Position numbers and translations under genes: made by a program. Positions 20,701 through 28,999 of a stretch of 30,000 nt of DNA are shown in pieces. Under the pieces are notes generated by a model. That model was not told where the DNA came from, did not search any database, and worked only from the letters and a program-made list of their open reading frames with translations. The stretch comes from Mesostigma viride (taxonomy: Eukaryota; Streptophyta; Mesostigmatophyceae; Mesostigmatales; Mesostigmataceae). The number at the start of each line of letters is the position of its first letter. The stretch's first letter is position 1. The DNA lies in assembly GCA_009746045.1 (NCBI GenBank), contig RPFO01000345.1, positions 1-30,000 on the forward strand, in the 5' to 3' direction.

Positions 20701-22158
20701 GGGGGGGGGGGAGAGAGGGAAAGGCGAGTGTACTGCGACGCAGACAAGACAACGGGCAGGGACGAGATCCTTCCCATGCGAGCGTTCGGCGGCTGCAAGC
20801 GACCTACCGCGGACTTTTGCCGGTCATCTTCCGGATCGCCGTCCTCTTCCATCTGCGTCCGCAGCAATTCCCTTGTCCTCCGGAGTCCGGTCACCTTCTC
20901 GTCGGCGGGAAGTGCACTGGTGCCGGCCACGTACTCCACGTGCCACCAGTAGTCAGGCAAGGTTGCCTTGCGCTTGTGCACCTGCAGTGGATGGCACTCC
21001 GAAGCAGCATACCGTGCAACAGGATCGCATGCAAGGGGGTCAGCCAAGAGTTAGGCCGGACGTGGGGCAAGGCTCACACCCCCGACTCACACCATTGCAC
21101 AGAACCAACCGGGCACGCACCCCCGCAAGCACGAGTGACCAAGCGCAGGTGTGTGACGAGAAAGCCGGCTATGGGGAACCCTGTCCGCGCTGGCTACGGG
21201 GTCCACCACCAGCAAAGCCACGACACACACTGTGCGACGCTATTCCCAACCGGCCCGCTTGCATACCATATAGCGGAGTGTGTGCAGTATCGGCGTGCGG
21301 GGTGCCTCTCACGTGGACCCCCGCCACCGCGTCACCCCAACCCAGCAGTCCTGCTTGCCATTGGAGAGTGCCGTATCACGTAGTGCTAATGCTTCGGAAC
21401 GCTCCGCTCCTATTGTCATGACCGACGGGGTGGGCGCTTGCGTCGCACTACGGGATCGCCGCTGTCCTCTACCGAGTGCTGCCGGCGGCTACCACAGTCC
21501 GTGCGCCGACATGCGTGTGGTCTACCTGCATTTTGCGAGGGGACGCGCCATGTACTCCTGACCAGTCCATCGCGGCGACTGATCTCACCCGCCCCCCTCG
21601 TGATCTCGTCACTCCACCTACCCGCTCCGCACGACGTGGGATCTCGTCCAAGTGGTTGACGGCGGACGCGGGCGGCTCCTCGAATTGCTTCGGGAGCTTG
21701 CGCCTGATTGCCATCATCTGTCGCCCCCCGGTCACAGCAAACAAGAATCGGCCGCAACACGCGCGATGTTGGAAGACGGTGATGATAGTGGCCCACGAAA
21801 TGGGAATGTCAGAAGAACGGAATAGCGCCACGTCTCCCCCCACTCGAAAGCAATGGTACAGGTGCAACTCGTGCTTGGTTTGAGCAGCACCGTGTTCAGC
21901 ATGTGTGTGTGTGTGTGTGCGCGCGCGTGTCATGTGTGTGTGTGTGTGCGTGTGTGTGCAAGTGTCGGGTTGGGCGGGATCCACGTCAAAAGCTTCCCCC
22001 CTAACAGCCGACTAGGCATCCACTTCCCATGGAGAGCGCTGCCTCGAGATACCAATCTCGCCCATGGGCATTGCCCCCACCCCCCGACCACCCACCCGCA
22101 CCCACCCACGTGCATTCCAGCCAGCCAGCCAGCCAGCCACCCATGCATGCATGCTAGC

Positions 22159-22197
<39 letters not shown>

Positions 22198-25100
22198 ACA
22201 CGCCCGTGCATGCGGATGGGCGCATGTGGCCTCCCCCAAGAAGGGTGAGCACCGGGCGTGCTGCAGCAAGTAGTTACAATGGAGCAGTGAAGGACTCAAC
22301 TAGGTGCGGGCCAAGCCTCCGGTGCAGCCCACGTAGGAGAGAGAAGCAGGTGATAGAGCGGCAGCGGGCTGCACCAATGCCGGAGGTTTGGCAATGGCGT
22401 GGTGTCTTACGCAGTCATGGTGCTGCCCCAGCAACATGCGTGCACGGCTGTATGTGGTGCTGCGCGTCGACTCACTCCCAATTGCTGCACTGCAAAATCC
22501 ACGTAAATACGTGTCCAAATGACCATCGATGCTGCCGTATGTCACTGGTGGTATGGTAACCCTCTCTCTAGAAACGGAGATTCGGCATTGTCACCATGAC
22601 GTTGGCCCCGAGGTCATTGTGTGCGCAAGTGGTGGGTCATGGGGTGTCATACTGGATGCGCTAAAGCCGCATGATTTGACTCGGGCATGAAAGACAGCAG
22701 CAAAAACTGCGTTTTGTATGCTATGGAAGGTCACAGCGAGGTCTATTGGTGACCTCGGCCTAGGTGCATGCTTTCCCGGACCTTTGTGGTTTATGCATTC
22801 AAGTCCGGGTGCCTCGTCCGAAAGGGTCACGGCCCTCTTGGATGTAAAAAGCGAACGAACTTGTAATAAAAGTGACTTTTCATGCTGTCAAACTTTCCCA
22901 ACGTGTTTTAAGGTGGGATGCAAACGGAGACTTCACAATGTTGTCCTGCTGGAGGACCACCGTTCACTTTGCATGCGAGTTTCTGGGTCAATTGAATTGG
23001 CCTTGGCGTTGACTGCGCCCCTCTACAGCGTCCGTCTATACATGCAAAAATGGCAACAAATGTGAACTTTCTGCTGTAATGCGTCACGGTTAGCCTTGCC
23101 ATGGTCGTCCTCTGGATGACCCCCCATGTCTGGGCGTAAACAGTCCTGTGTATGTGCCCAGCACGGGCTCAAACCTGGGTTGGGCAAGCTTTGTCTTGTC
23201 GGTCAAGTAACTAGTTGGACGACATCTACAAAACAGTGTTACGTGGAGGTGGGTGGGTGGGAGGTGCCGGGGGCGGGGTGACGGGGTTGGGGGGTGGGTG
23301 GATCGGTGGAAGTGGACCTCACCAGCTCGATATCTTCCTCCCTGTGCGCAGCCGCTCCCGATGCCGTCGTCGCGCCCGCCGCACGCCCGTCGTCGCTTTC
23401 CCCCGCCGCGCCCCCGGGTGTATCACCTTTCTCTGATAGGACACGCGCGCCGCCGGCCACCTGGCACTTTGCAGGACAGACGAACAGGCACGGCTCCGTG
23501 TAAAACGGGGTCAACCACATCCACCACCACCATATCCACCGCCACCCGCCACCACCGCCGCAACCGTTCGTCAGCTCATCGACGTGGCTACCTCCTCCCC
23601 CCACCTCCCCCCCCCCCCCCTTTGGATCACTCAGCCCACTGGGAGAAAAACCATAGGGAGAGGCGAACGTACCACCCACCCACCCACCCACCCACCCACC
23701 CACCCACCCACCCACCCACCCACCCACCCACCCACCCACCCACCCACCCACCCACCCACCCACCCACCCACCCACCCACCCACCCAACCAACCAAGCAAG
23801 CAACCAACCAACCAACCAACCAACCAACCAACCAACCATCCAACCAACCAGCCAACCAACCAGCCAACCAACCAAACCAACCAACCAACCAACCAACCAT
23901 GGAGCCGACCGACCAACCAACCAACCAACCATGCAGCCGACCGACCAACCAACCAACCCACCAACCAACCAACCATCGAACCAACCGACCAACCAACCAA
24001 CCAACCAACCAACCAACCAACCAACCAACCAACCAACCAACCAACCAACCAACCAACCAACCAACCAACCAACCAACCAACCAACCAACCAACCAACCAA
24101 GTAGCGAACCAACCAACCAACCACCCAACCAACCAACCAACCAACCAACCAACCAACCAACCAACCAACCAACCAACCAACCAACCAACCAACCAACCAG
24201 CCAACCAGCCAACCAACCAACCAACCAACCAACCAACCAACCAACCAACCAGCCAACCAACCAACCAACCAACCAACCAACCAACCAACCAACCAACCAT
24301 GGAGCCGACCGACCAACCAACCAACCAACCATGCGGCCGACCGACCAACCAACCTCCCACCCACCCGCCCAACCAACCAACCACCCACCCACCCAACCAA
24401 GCAACCAACCAACCAACCAACCAACCAACCACCCGCCCAACCAACCTCCCACCCACCCGCCCTACCAACCAACCACCCACCCACCCACCCAACCAACCAA
24501 CCAACCAACCAACCAACCAAGTAGCGAACCAACCAACCAACCAACCAACCAACCAACCAACCAACCAACCAACCAACCAACCAACCAACCAACCAACCGA
24601 CCAACCAACCAACCAACCAACCAACCAATCAACCAACCAACCAACCAACCAACCAACCAACCAACCAACCAACCAACCAACCAACGAACCAACCAACCAA
24701 CCAACCAACCATGCAACCAACCAACCAACCAACCAACCAACCAACCAACCAACCAACCAACCAACCAACCAACCAACCAACCAACCAACCAACCAACCAA
24801 CCAAGTAGCGAACCAAGCTACCAACCAACCACCCAGTATGCCGGGACACAATCTGTGGGTACACGCGATTGCAACAAGCACGCGACGTACGTGGGGTGGG
24901 GGCGCGGCAGCCTCGTGCGACGGTCCCGGGTTGGACTCGACGTCCCCGTCCTTGGTCAGATCCCGTTTGGTCGCATCCCGCTGCCTATGCCACGACGCAC
25001 GGTTCTTCCGCGACAGCGCCCGCCAGTACCCCCTCGGTCGCCGAAGGTTGATGAAACGGGCGTCCCATGACAAGCTTGAAGACTGGGGCTGGGATGTGTG

Positions 25101-26349
25101 CCGACAACGGAGGTCGTTCTGCATGCGGCCAAGTAGCGGTGCGGGCGTGGAGAGTGCAGACAACGGATGATCAGAATGTGGCGCACGTGCTCAGTGGTTG
25201 GCTAGAAACGGTACGGCGCGCTTAACCCGTTGAGGGCGAGGAGGACGGTGAGGTGGCTGGAAAATACACGCGGCAGCAAACGACCTACGCGCGCCATGTC
25301 AACACGCCTTGCCAACAGGGTCGCACGTCACCGCACGTGCATAGCCCGGAACTGGATGGCGGCAGCTATAGTATCCCAGATGGACCGGGTGCAGCGACGG
25401 ATTTTAGCGGGGTGGGTGGGGGGGCGGGGCGGGGGTGGGTGGGTGGGTGGGACGGAAGGAAGGCAGTGATGGAGGGGGGGGCGGAATGGACAAAAGATGG
25501 GACGATGGAGGGGTGGGAAGGGAAGTGGGGTGGACAGGAAGGAAGCGTGCACGCGCGAGACCGGTGGAGGGGTACTAGCCCTTGACATGGAGGTGCAGGG
25601 TTTGGCTATAAAAGGATGGCTCCTGCTCTGGCGAGCCAGGTTGTTTCTCGTCATACCACCAACATTGCGCGGGGAAAGTGAGGCACGGCCGGGCCACGGC
25701 AGCGGTGGGCCGGCCCCGCGCATTAGCGTCGCGTGCGTGTCTTTCGATGACCGAATGCAGTAGTGTACACCATGAGAGACGGTGAACGCCGCGTCGACGG
25801 AAGAATGGTATAACGAAGGCTTGCACAGTGGGTATAGCGGACGAAGGAGTAACCCAGTGAGACGAATGACCGGATGGTAAGTTGAAAGCACGGCCGAGTC
25901 AGCGGCCGAGGCAATGCTGTAGACAATGGACGTACCGCGTGCATCCTTGGCGTTTCCCGCCGGACGCCGAGACACGATGTCCCGCGGTCAACACCTGGAA
26001 AGGTGCCGTCGTCCCCGCCGGCGGCACCAGCAGGGGCGTGCTCCGCGCCATGGACCACTCTCGTCGGACGAGCGACATCAGTGTCGCCTGCGGGGAAGGG
26101 GTGCGAGGGGCGGAGGTGGATCGTCAGTGCCCGCGGGCGGGCGTGCGAGGCGGGAAAAAAAAAAACAGTGGCGGGAGCGACGAATCGAAGCTAGACGGCC
26201 AACGGAGCGAGTCTATTGCACGCGAGCACCTCACCGAAAAAGGCGACAATGCCAGCGAACAGGAGGACAATGAGTATCAACATGCACCGTCGCCGGTGCG
26301 CACGATGCATCTTCAATGCTCGCCTCCATCGACGGGCGGAGGACGTCAT
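15937..26349 (-). CDS. Proposed ten-exon gene: signal anchor, 2A motif, basic/coiled-coil region, EsV-1-7 repeats, nuclease
   Basis: Exons: 26235-26349, 25936-26087, 24891-25118, 23323-23460, 21622-21717, 20808-20981, 20445-20543, 20168-20233, 19036-19161 and 15937-17751. The first junction is phase 1, all others phase 0, and the seven internal exons from 24891-25118 to 19036-19161 have lengths divisible by 3. Donors are GTGAGG, GTACGT, GTAGGT or GTGGGA; acceptors all end CAG. Exon 1 starts [14 protein letters not shown] and has a hydrophobic run ([16 protein letters not shown]). Exon 3 carries [14 protein letters not shown]. Exon 4 is Gly/Ala/Asp/Glu-rich. Exons 5-7 are charged and helix-prone ([33 protein letters not shown]). 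Exon 9 ends [11 protein letters not shown]-like. I do not recognise the middle of the protein. Exons may have been missed and the chain could be two genes. The support is phase agreement, a shared strand and lack of competing models. Confidence 0.55.
16881..17700 (-). repeat. 117-bp coding tandem repeats (EsV-1-7 units)
   Basis: CAT (Met of MVDVV/MVNVR) recurs at 16881, 16998, 17113, 17230, 17347, 17464, 17581 and 17698. All steps are 117 bp except 16998-17113, which is 115. Units are close to identical at the DNA level, with NVRSS units alternating irregularly with DVVNP units, so unequal exchange or gene conversion is recent. Confidence 0.95.
17830..19025. repeat. Degenerate CACGC/ATGCC-rich repeat filling the last intron
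   Basis: About 1.2 kb of imperfect 15-30-bp units built from CCACGC, CATGCCATC and CACCACC words, C-rich on plus and G-rich on the sense strand. It starts within about 20 bp of the exon-9 donor (19035) and runs to about 80 bp before the last-exon acceptor. Long open frames over it are compositional. Confidence 0.85.
19036..19161 (-). CDS. Exon 9 of the long gene
   Basis: 126 bp, phase 0 at both ends, between acceptor GGACAG (19162-19164 CAG) and donor GTACGTGA. It encodes 42 residues that begin [10 protein letters not shown] and end GPAPKRAKP, a basic, proline-containing stretch resembling a nuclear localisation signal. Confidence 0.6.
19300..20045. repeat. (CCCT)n polypyrimidine array, about 750 bp
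   Basis: Almost pure CCCT/CCTT sequence on plus, so (AGGG)n in the sense RNA. Blocks of CTCCTTCCC interrupt the tetramer. Perfect strand asymmetry gives triplex (H-DNA), i-motif and G-quadruplex potential. It lies in the intron between exons 8 and 9. Predicted poly-SLPP or poly-GREGG ORFs here are artefacts. Confidence 0.97.
20049..20060 (-). repeat. 12-bp copy of the exon 8 end at the CCCT array edge
   Basis: The sense sequence GCCGCACAGCGG equals the last 12 nt of exon 8 (20168-20179) and directly abuts the start of the AGGG array. The element is partly self-complementary, so chance is possible. Confidence 0.45.
20168..20233 (-). CDS. Exon 8 of the long gene (5' end uncertain)
   Basis: Donor GTACGTTG follows an open frame ending GGRSKAAQR. 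The acceptor CGGCGCAG at 20234-20236 gives a phase-0, 66-bp exon (22 codons, basic). A better-looking upstream acceptor at 20313-20315 would break phase, so the shorter exon was chosen. Confidence 0.45.
20445..20543 (-). CDS. Exon 7 of the long gene, helix-prone basic segment
   Basis: 99 bp, phase 0 at both ends, acceptor GGTGCAG and donor GTGGGACT. Encodes 33 residues beginning [20 protein letters not shown], a likely coiled coil or basic helix. Confidence 0.6.
20694..20711. repeat. G18 homopolymer next to a TG run
   Basis: Eighteen consecutive G follow (GT)n at about 20668-20683. Intronic in the proposed gene. Confidence 0.95.
20808..20981 (-). CDS. Exon 6 of the long gene
   Basis: 174 bp, phase 0 at both ends, acceptor CACTGCAG and donor GTAGGTCG. 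Encodes 58 residues: [20 protein letters not shown], then a charged helical stretch ([20 protein letters not shown]). The aromatic [10 protein letters not shown] stretch looks like part of a folded domain, but I cannot place it in a family. Confidence 0.65.
21622..21717 (-). CDS. Exon 5 of the long gene
   Basis: 96 bp, phase 0 at both ends, acceptor GCGACAG and donor GTAGGTGG. Encodes 32 residues starting [16 protein letters not shown] and ending [10 protein letters not shown]. It begins with two Met codons directly after the acceptor, so an internal start cannot be excluded. Family not recognised. Confidence 0.58.
21900..21965. repeat. (TG)n microsatellite
   Basis: Interrupted TG/CG dinucleotide run of about 60 bp in an intron of the proposed gene. 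Confidence 0.9.
22161..22195. repeat. C35 homopolymer
   Basis: Thirty-five consecutive C on plus (G35 in the sense RNA), next to CCAG and ATGC short repeats. The true length may be unreliable. Confidence 0.95.
22200..23322. other. Intronic or unassigned sequence between exons 4 and 5
   Basis: About 1.1 kb without a supported exon. A minus-strand candidate at roughly 22415-22490 with a GTAAGA donor does not keep phase 0 and was not accepted. Confidence 0.35.
23323..23460 (-). CDS. Exon 4 of the long gene, low-complexity acidic
   Basis: 138 bp, phase 0 at both ends, acceptor GTGCCAG and donor GTGAGGTC. Encodes 46 residues rich in Gly, Ala, Asp and Glu, ending AHREEDIEL. Probably a disordered linker after the 2A exon. 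Confidence 0.58.
23672..24830. repeat. (ACCC)n and (CCAA)n array with higher-order duplications, about 1.16 kb
   Basis: ACCC tetramers (23672-23785) pass into CCAA tetramers to about 24830. Rare non-repeat words recur as blocks: ATGGAGCCGACCGACC at 23899 and 24299, ATGC(A/G)GCCGACCGACC at 23930 and 24330, AAGTAGCGAACC at 24099, 24519 and 24803. Larger segments have therefore duplicated inside the array. Sense RNA is (UUGG)n/(GGGU)n. Poly-PTNQ and poly-LVGW frames are artefacts. Confidence 0.97.
24891..25118 (-). CDS. Exon 3 of the long gene, basic segment with canonical 2A motif
   Basis: 228 bp, phase 0 at both ends, acceptor GCATGCAG and donor GTACGTCG. Encodes 76 residues: a Ser/Gln stretch, then [42 protein letters not shown] and [10 protein letters not shown]. 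The 2A core matches D-V-E-x-N-P-G-P exactly and is preceded by Gly, as in active 2A sequences. The upstream helix is basic where classical 2As are Leu-rich. Confidence 0.7.
24921..24959 (-). other. Canonical 2A ribosome-skipping motif (GDVESNPGP)
   Basis: The minus frame reads [13 protein letters not shown]. 2A peptides make the ribosome release the chain after NPG and restart at Pro. They are known from RNA viruses and retrotransposons, and have been reported at the N-termini of some sea urchin NLR-like proteins, where they govern dual targeting. No RT or other transposon domain flanks this copy in the window. Confidence 0.75.
25936..26087 (-). CDS. Exon 2 of the long gene
   Basis: 152 bp, entry phase 1, exit phase 0, acceptor CTTCCCCGCAG and donor GTACGTCC. 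Joined to exon 1 it reads [18 protein letters not shown], then a Gly/Ala/Asp-rich stretch and RRETPRMHA. It would follow the membrane segment on the lumenal or outer side. Confidence 0.58.
26235..26349 (-). CDS. Exon 1 of the long gene: N-terminal signal anchor
   Basis: ATG at 26349 opens 38 codons plus one base before donor GTGAGGTG. The peptide has a strongly basic N-terminus ([16 protein letters not shown]) and a 16-residue hydrophobic segment ([16 protein letters not shown]), the form of a type II signal anchor or uncleaved signal. The 147-bp intron has a T11 tract and an excellent acceptor. Phase match to exon 2 supports the model. No TATA-like promoter was identified upstream. Confidence 0.6.
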
Positions 26350-26950
26350 GGTCGACGCACCTAGAGGGTTACTAAATGGCAGAAGACCGACTGCTACTTG
26401 TACACGAGTTCTACCCCGTAATTCGGTCTGTAACAGGGAATGGCCAAACGCGCTGGCACGGTGTCGGTTCAGGTACCCTTACTCTGAGCCCGATCGGGGC
26501 GTCGAATGGCGGCAGCAGCCGGAAAACGGCCGGGCACACGCTCCACGGGGCTACGCCGCATATAGAGGTGGCGGACAACACGAACCGAACGGCTCAAAGA
26601 CGGTGGATATGGGGTCAGGTCAGCTAGCAAGGTTCGACAGCGATTGGAATCCGATGCGGCAAATGCAATGTCATTCGATTTTTGGAGCGATCAGCTCGAC
26701 AGCGAATACGGCTTCCTTCGGCGATTTTCGACAGGGTGGCCTTTCGGCGATGGCGTTCCGAGTTTTATTTTGGTCGGACTTTTGATCAGGATAAAGGTGG
26801 CCAGTGTCCGCTCACGATGCGCTGGCGTGCCTGCTCTTGGATGGCTGGTGTCGCGCGACCGCCGCGTGTCACTCGTTGCCTTTTTGGATGTGACCATTGT
26901 GATGTGTCGGGCGTGTACAGTAGCACAAACTCCGCCCTGGTCTACAGATT
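26350..26950. other. Upstream flank of the long gene
   Basis: No gene recognised. Plus-strand open frames reach 190 codons but show no motif, and they overlap the minus-strand exons. They are treated as chance ORFs in GC-rich DNA. Confidence 0.3.
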
Positions 26951-26957
26951 CCAAACG

Positions 26958-27690
26958 ACCTTAGCCGAACCTGTCCGGCCGGCCACAGCCTGCGAGCCCC
27001 TGCGTTTCCAGGTAAATAGGAGTACGTTTATTCCAAATATAGCTGCGAGCCCCTGCATTACACAGTGCGACCCGATTCCATGCATATCCAACTATATTAA
27101 CTCCAACTATATTTATTGTGCCGGACGGTTTGTTGACAGAATCCGTGTTCTGAAATGCACGTGGCGGCGGCCCATTGACCAACCTACGACGATCGTCGTA
27201 GGTTGCTCAATGGGCGGCCGCCACGTGCATTTCGGGATTCTGTCAACAAACCGTCCGGCACAAGAAATATAGTTGGAGTTAATATAGTTGGATATGCATG
27301 GAATCGTGTCGCACTGTGTAATGCAGGGGCTCACAGGCTGTGGCCGGTCGGACAGGTTCGGCTAAAGTTGTCCCCCTGCACGTGGCGGCTGCCCATTGAC
27401 CAACCTACGACGATCGTCGTAGGTTGATCAATGGGCAACCGCCATGTGCATTTCGGGATTCTGTCAACAAGCCGTCCGGCACAATAAATGTAGTTGGAGT
27501 TAAGATAGTTGGATGTGCATGGAATCGTGTCGCACTGTATAATGCAGGGGCTCACAGGCTGTGGCCGGCCGGACAGGTCCGGCCAAAGTTATTCCCCTGC
27601 ACGTGGCGGCTGCCCATTGACCAACCTACGACGATCGTCGTAGGTTGATCAATGGGCAGCCGCCACGTGCATTTCGGGATTCTGTCAACA
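26958..27690. repeat. Three 221-bp units, each with a long palindrome
   Basis: Palindrome CCTACGACGATCGTCGTAGG is centred at 27192/27193, 27413/27414 and 27634/27635, exactly 221 bp apart. Around each centre about 40 bp on each side are inverted (GCACGTGGCGG...TCAATGGGC). Around the first centre the arms extend about 180-230 bp, including GTTTGTTGACAGAATCC, ATATAGTTGGAGTTAAT and GGCCGG blocks. It looks like a foldback or MITE-type element that was partly amplified in tandem. No transposase is linked. Confidence 0.85.
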
Positions 27691-27694
27691 AACC

Positions 27695-28075
27695 GTGTTA
27701 CATATGAAGGAGTGACTATGTACTCCGGACTATGTACTCCGAGAGTACATAGTCCGGAGTGACTATGTACTCCAAGAGTACATAGTGTGGAGTACATATA
27801 ATCCGGGATTTCCGATTAGGGGACTGCCGACGCGGTGAGACACGCCCGTGTTACATAGGAAGGAGTGACTATGTACTCCGGACTATGTACTCCCGGAGTA
27901 CATAGTCTGTCCGGACTATGTACTCCGCGAGTACATAGTCCGGAGTACATATGATCCGGGATTTCCGATTAGGGGACTGCCGACGCGGTGAGACACGCCC
28001 GTGTTACATAGGAAGGAGTGACCATGTGATCCACACGATATACTCCAAGAGTACATAGAGTGGAGTTCTATGTGC
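27695..28075. repeat. 153-bp tandem repeat made of hairpins
   Basis: GTGTTACATA.GAAGGAGTGA starts at 27695, 27848 and 28001. Each unit has nested inverted copies of GACTATGTACTCC and GGAGTACATAGTC, then TCCGGGATTTCCGATTAGGG and GACACGCCC. The third unit is partial and diverged. It could form cruciforms or long RNA hairpins. Confidence 0.88.
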
Positions 28076-28239
28076 CTCCAGTGCAAGCAGGTATTCTCTG
28101 TTGGTTTTTAATATAGTCGGATAAATCTTTATAGGGAGGGCGGGAAGCTGCCGGCGCATCTTAACGTTGATCAATGGGCTGAGCGGTTGTGTTATTTCGC
28201 CTGTCCGCACGGGTGTGTTCAACAGGAAAGACGCGAGGT

Positions 28240-28473
28240 ATGGTTCGAACCAGGCGTATTGGAGTCGCTTCGGCTGGCGGCAGCAAGGGAAAGGGTCCCA
28301 TGAAGAAAACGCGCCCCAGTGTTCCTCCTGGCATTAAGGGAAGCGCGTCGTGTGATCCCAATGACTCATCGATCCCAATGACGCCCCCGCCAACGTTATC
28401 GTGGTGCCAGAGACAGCGGGCGGTAACAGCCGGGACGTTCGGACTTCCGACCCTAACAAAACTAAACTGTTAG
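28240..28473 (+). CDS. Doubtful plus-strand ORF, unknown
   Basis: ATG at 28240 opens 78 codons (MVRTRRIGVASAGGSKGKGP, later a Pro/Ser-rich stretch). A neighbouring plus frame from about 28401 is Cys-rich (CPRKNCCCATCNADVHVRIC) and runs into the CCTG array. The two could be exons or frameshifted parts of one gene, and the Cys pattern faintly recalls transposase zinc fingers, but nothing is decisive. Confidence 0.25.
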   Translation: MVRTRRIGVASAGGSKGKGPMKKTRPSVPPGIKGSASCDPNDSSIPMTPPPTLSWCQRQRAVTAGTFGLPTLTKLNC

Positions 28474-28682
28474 TCGAAGCTTGTCCCAGAAAAAATTGCT
28501 GTTGCGCTACTTGCAACGCCGACGTGCATGTGAGGATCTGTTTGCACGGAACGACAAAAAGGCAGACACTTAATCCCTGCCTCCACCCTCCCTCGGCAGC
28601 TGGCTTCTTCCTTACTCCCCTCCCTTCTTCCCTACATTGGATTCTTCCTTGCGTGAACGTTTGCATGCTTGTGTGTTTAGGT

Positions 28683-28997
<315 letters not shown>

Positions 28998-28999
28998 TG

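Noticed and set aside
18340-20952. An 870-codon plus-strand open frame, Pro/Ser-rich
   Set aside because: It runs through CACGC-rich and CCCT arrays and across minus-strand exons. Composition explains its length.
22415-22490. Extra minus-strand exon with GTAAGA donor
   Set aside because: Entry phase does not match the phase-0 neighbours and the peptide shows no motif.
23239-25170. Long open frames (up to about 540 codons) of PTNQ or LVGW repeats
   Set aside because: They are translations of tetranucleotide arrays, open in several frames on both strands. Only the short non-repeat parts at each side look like exons.
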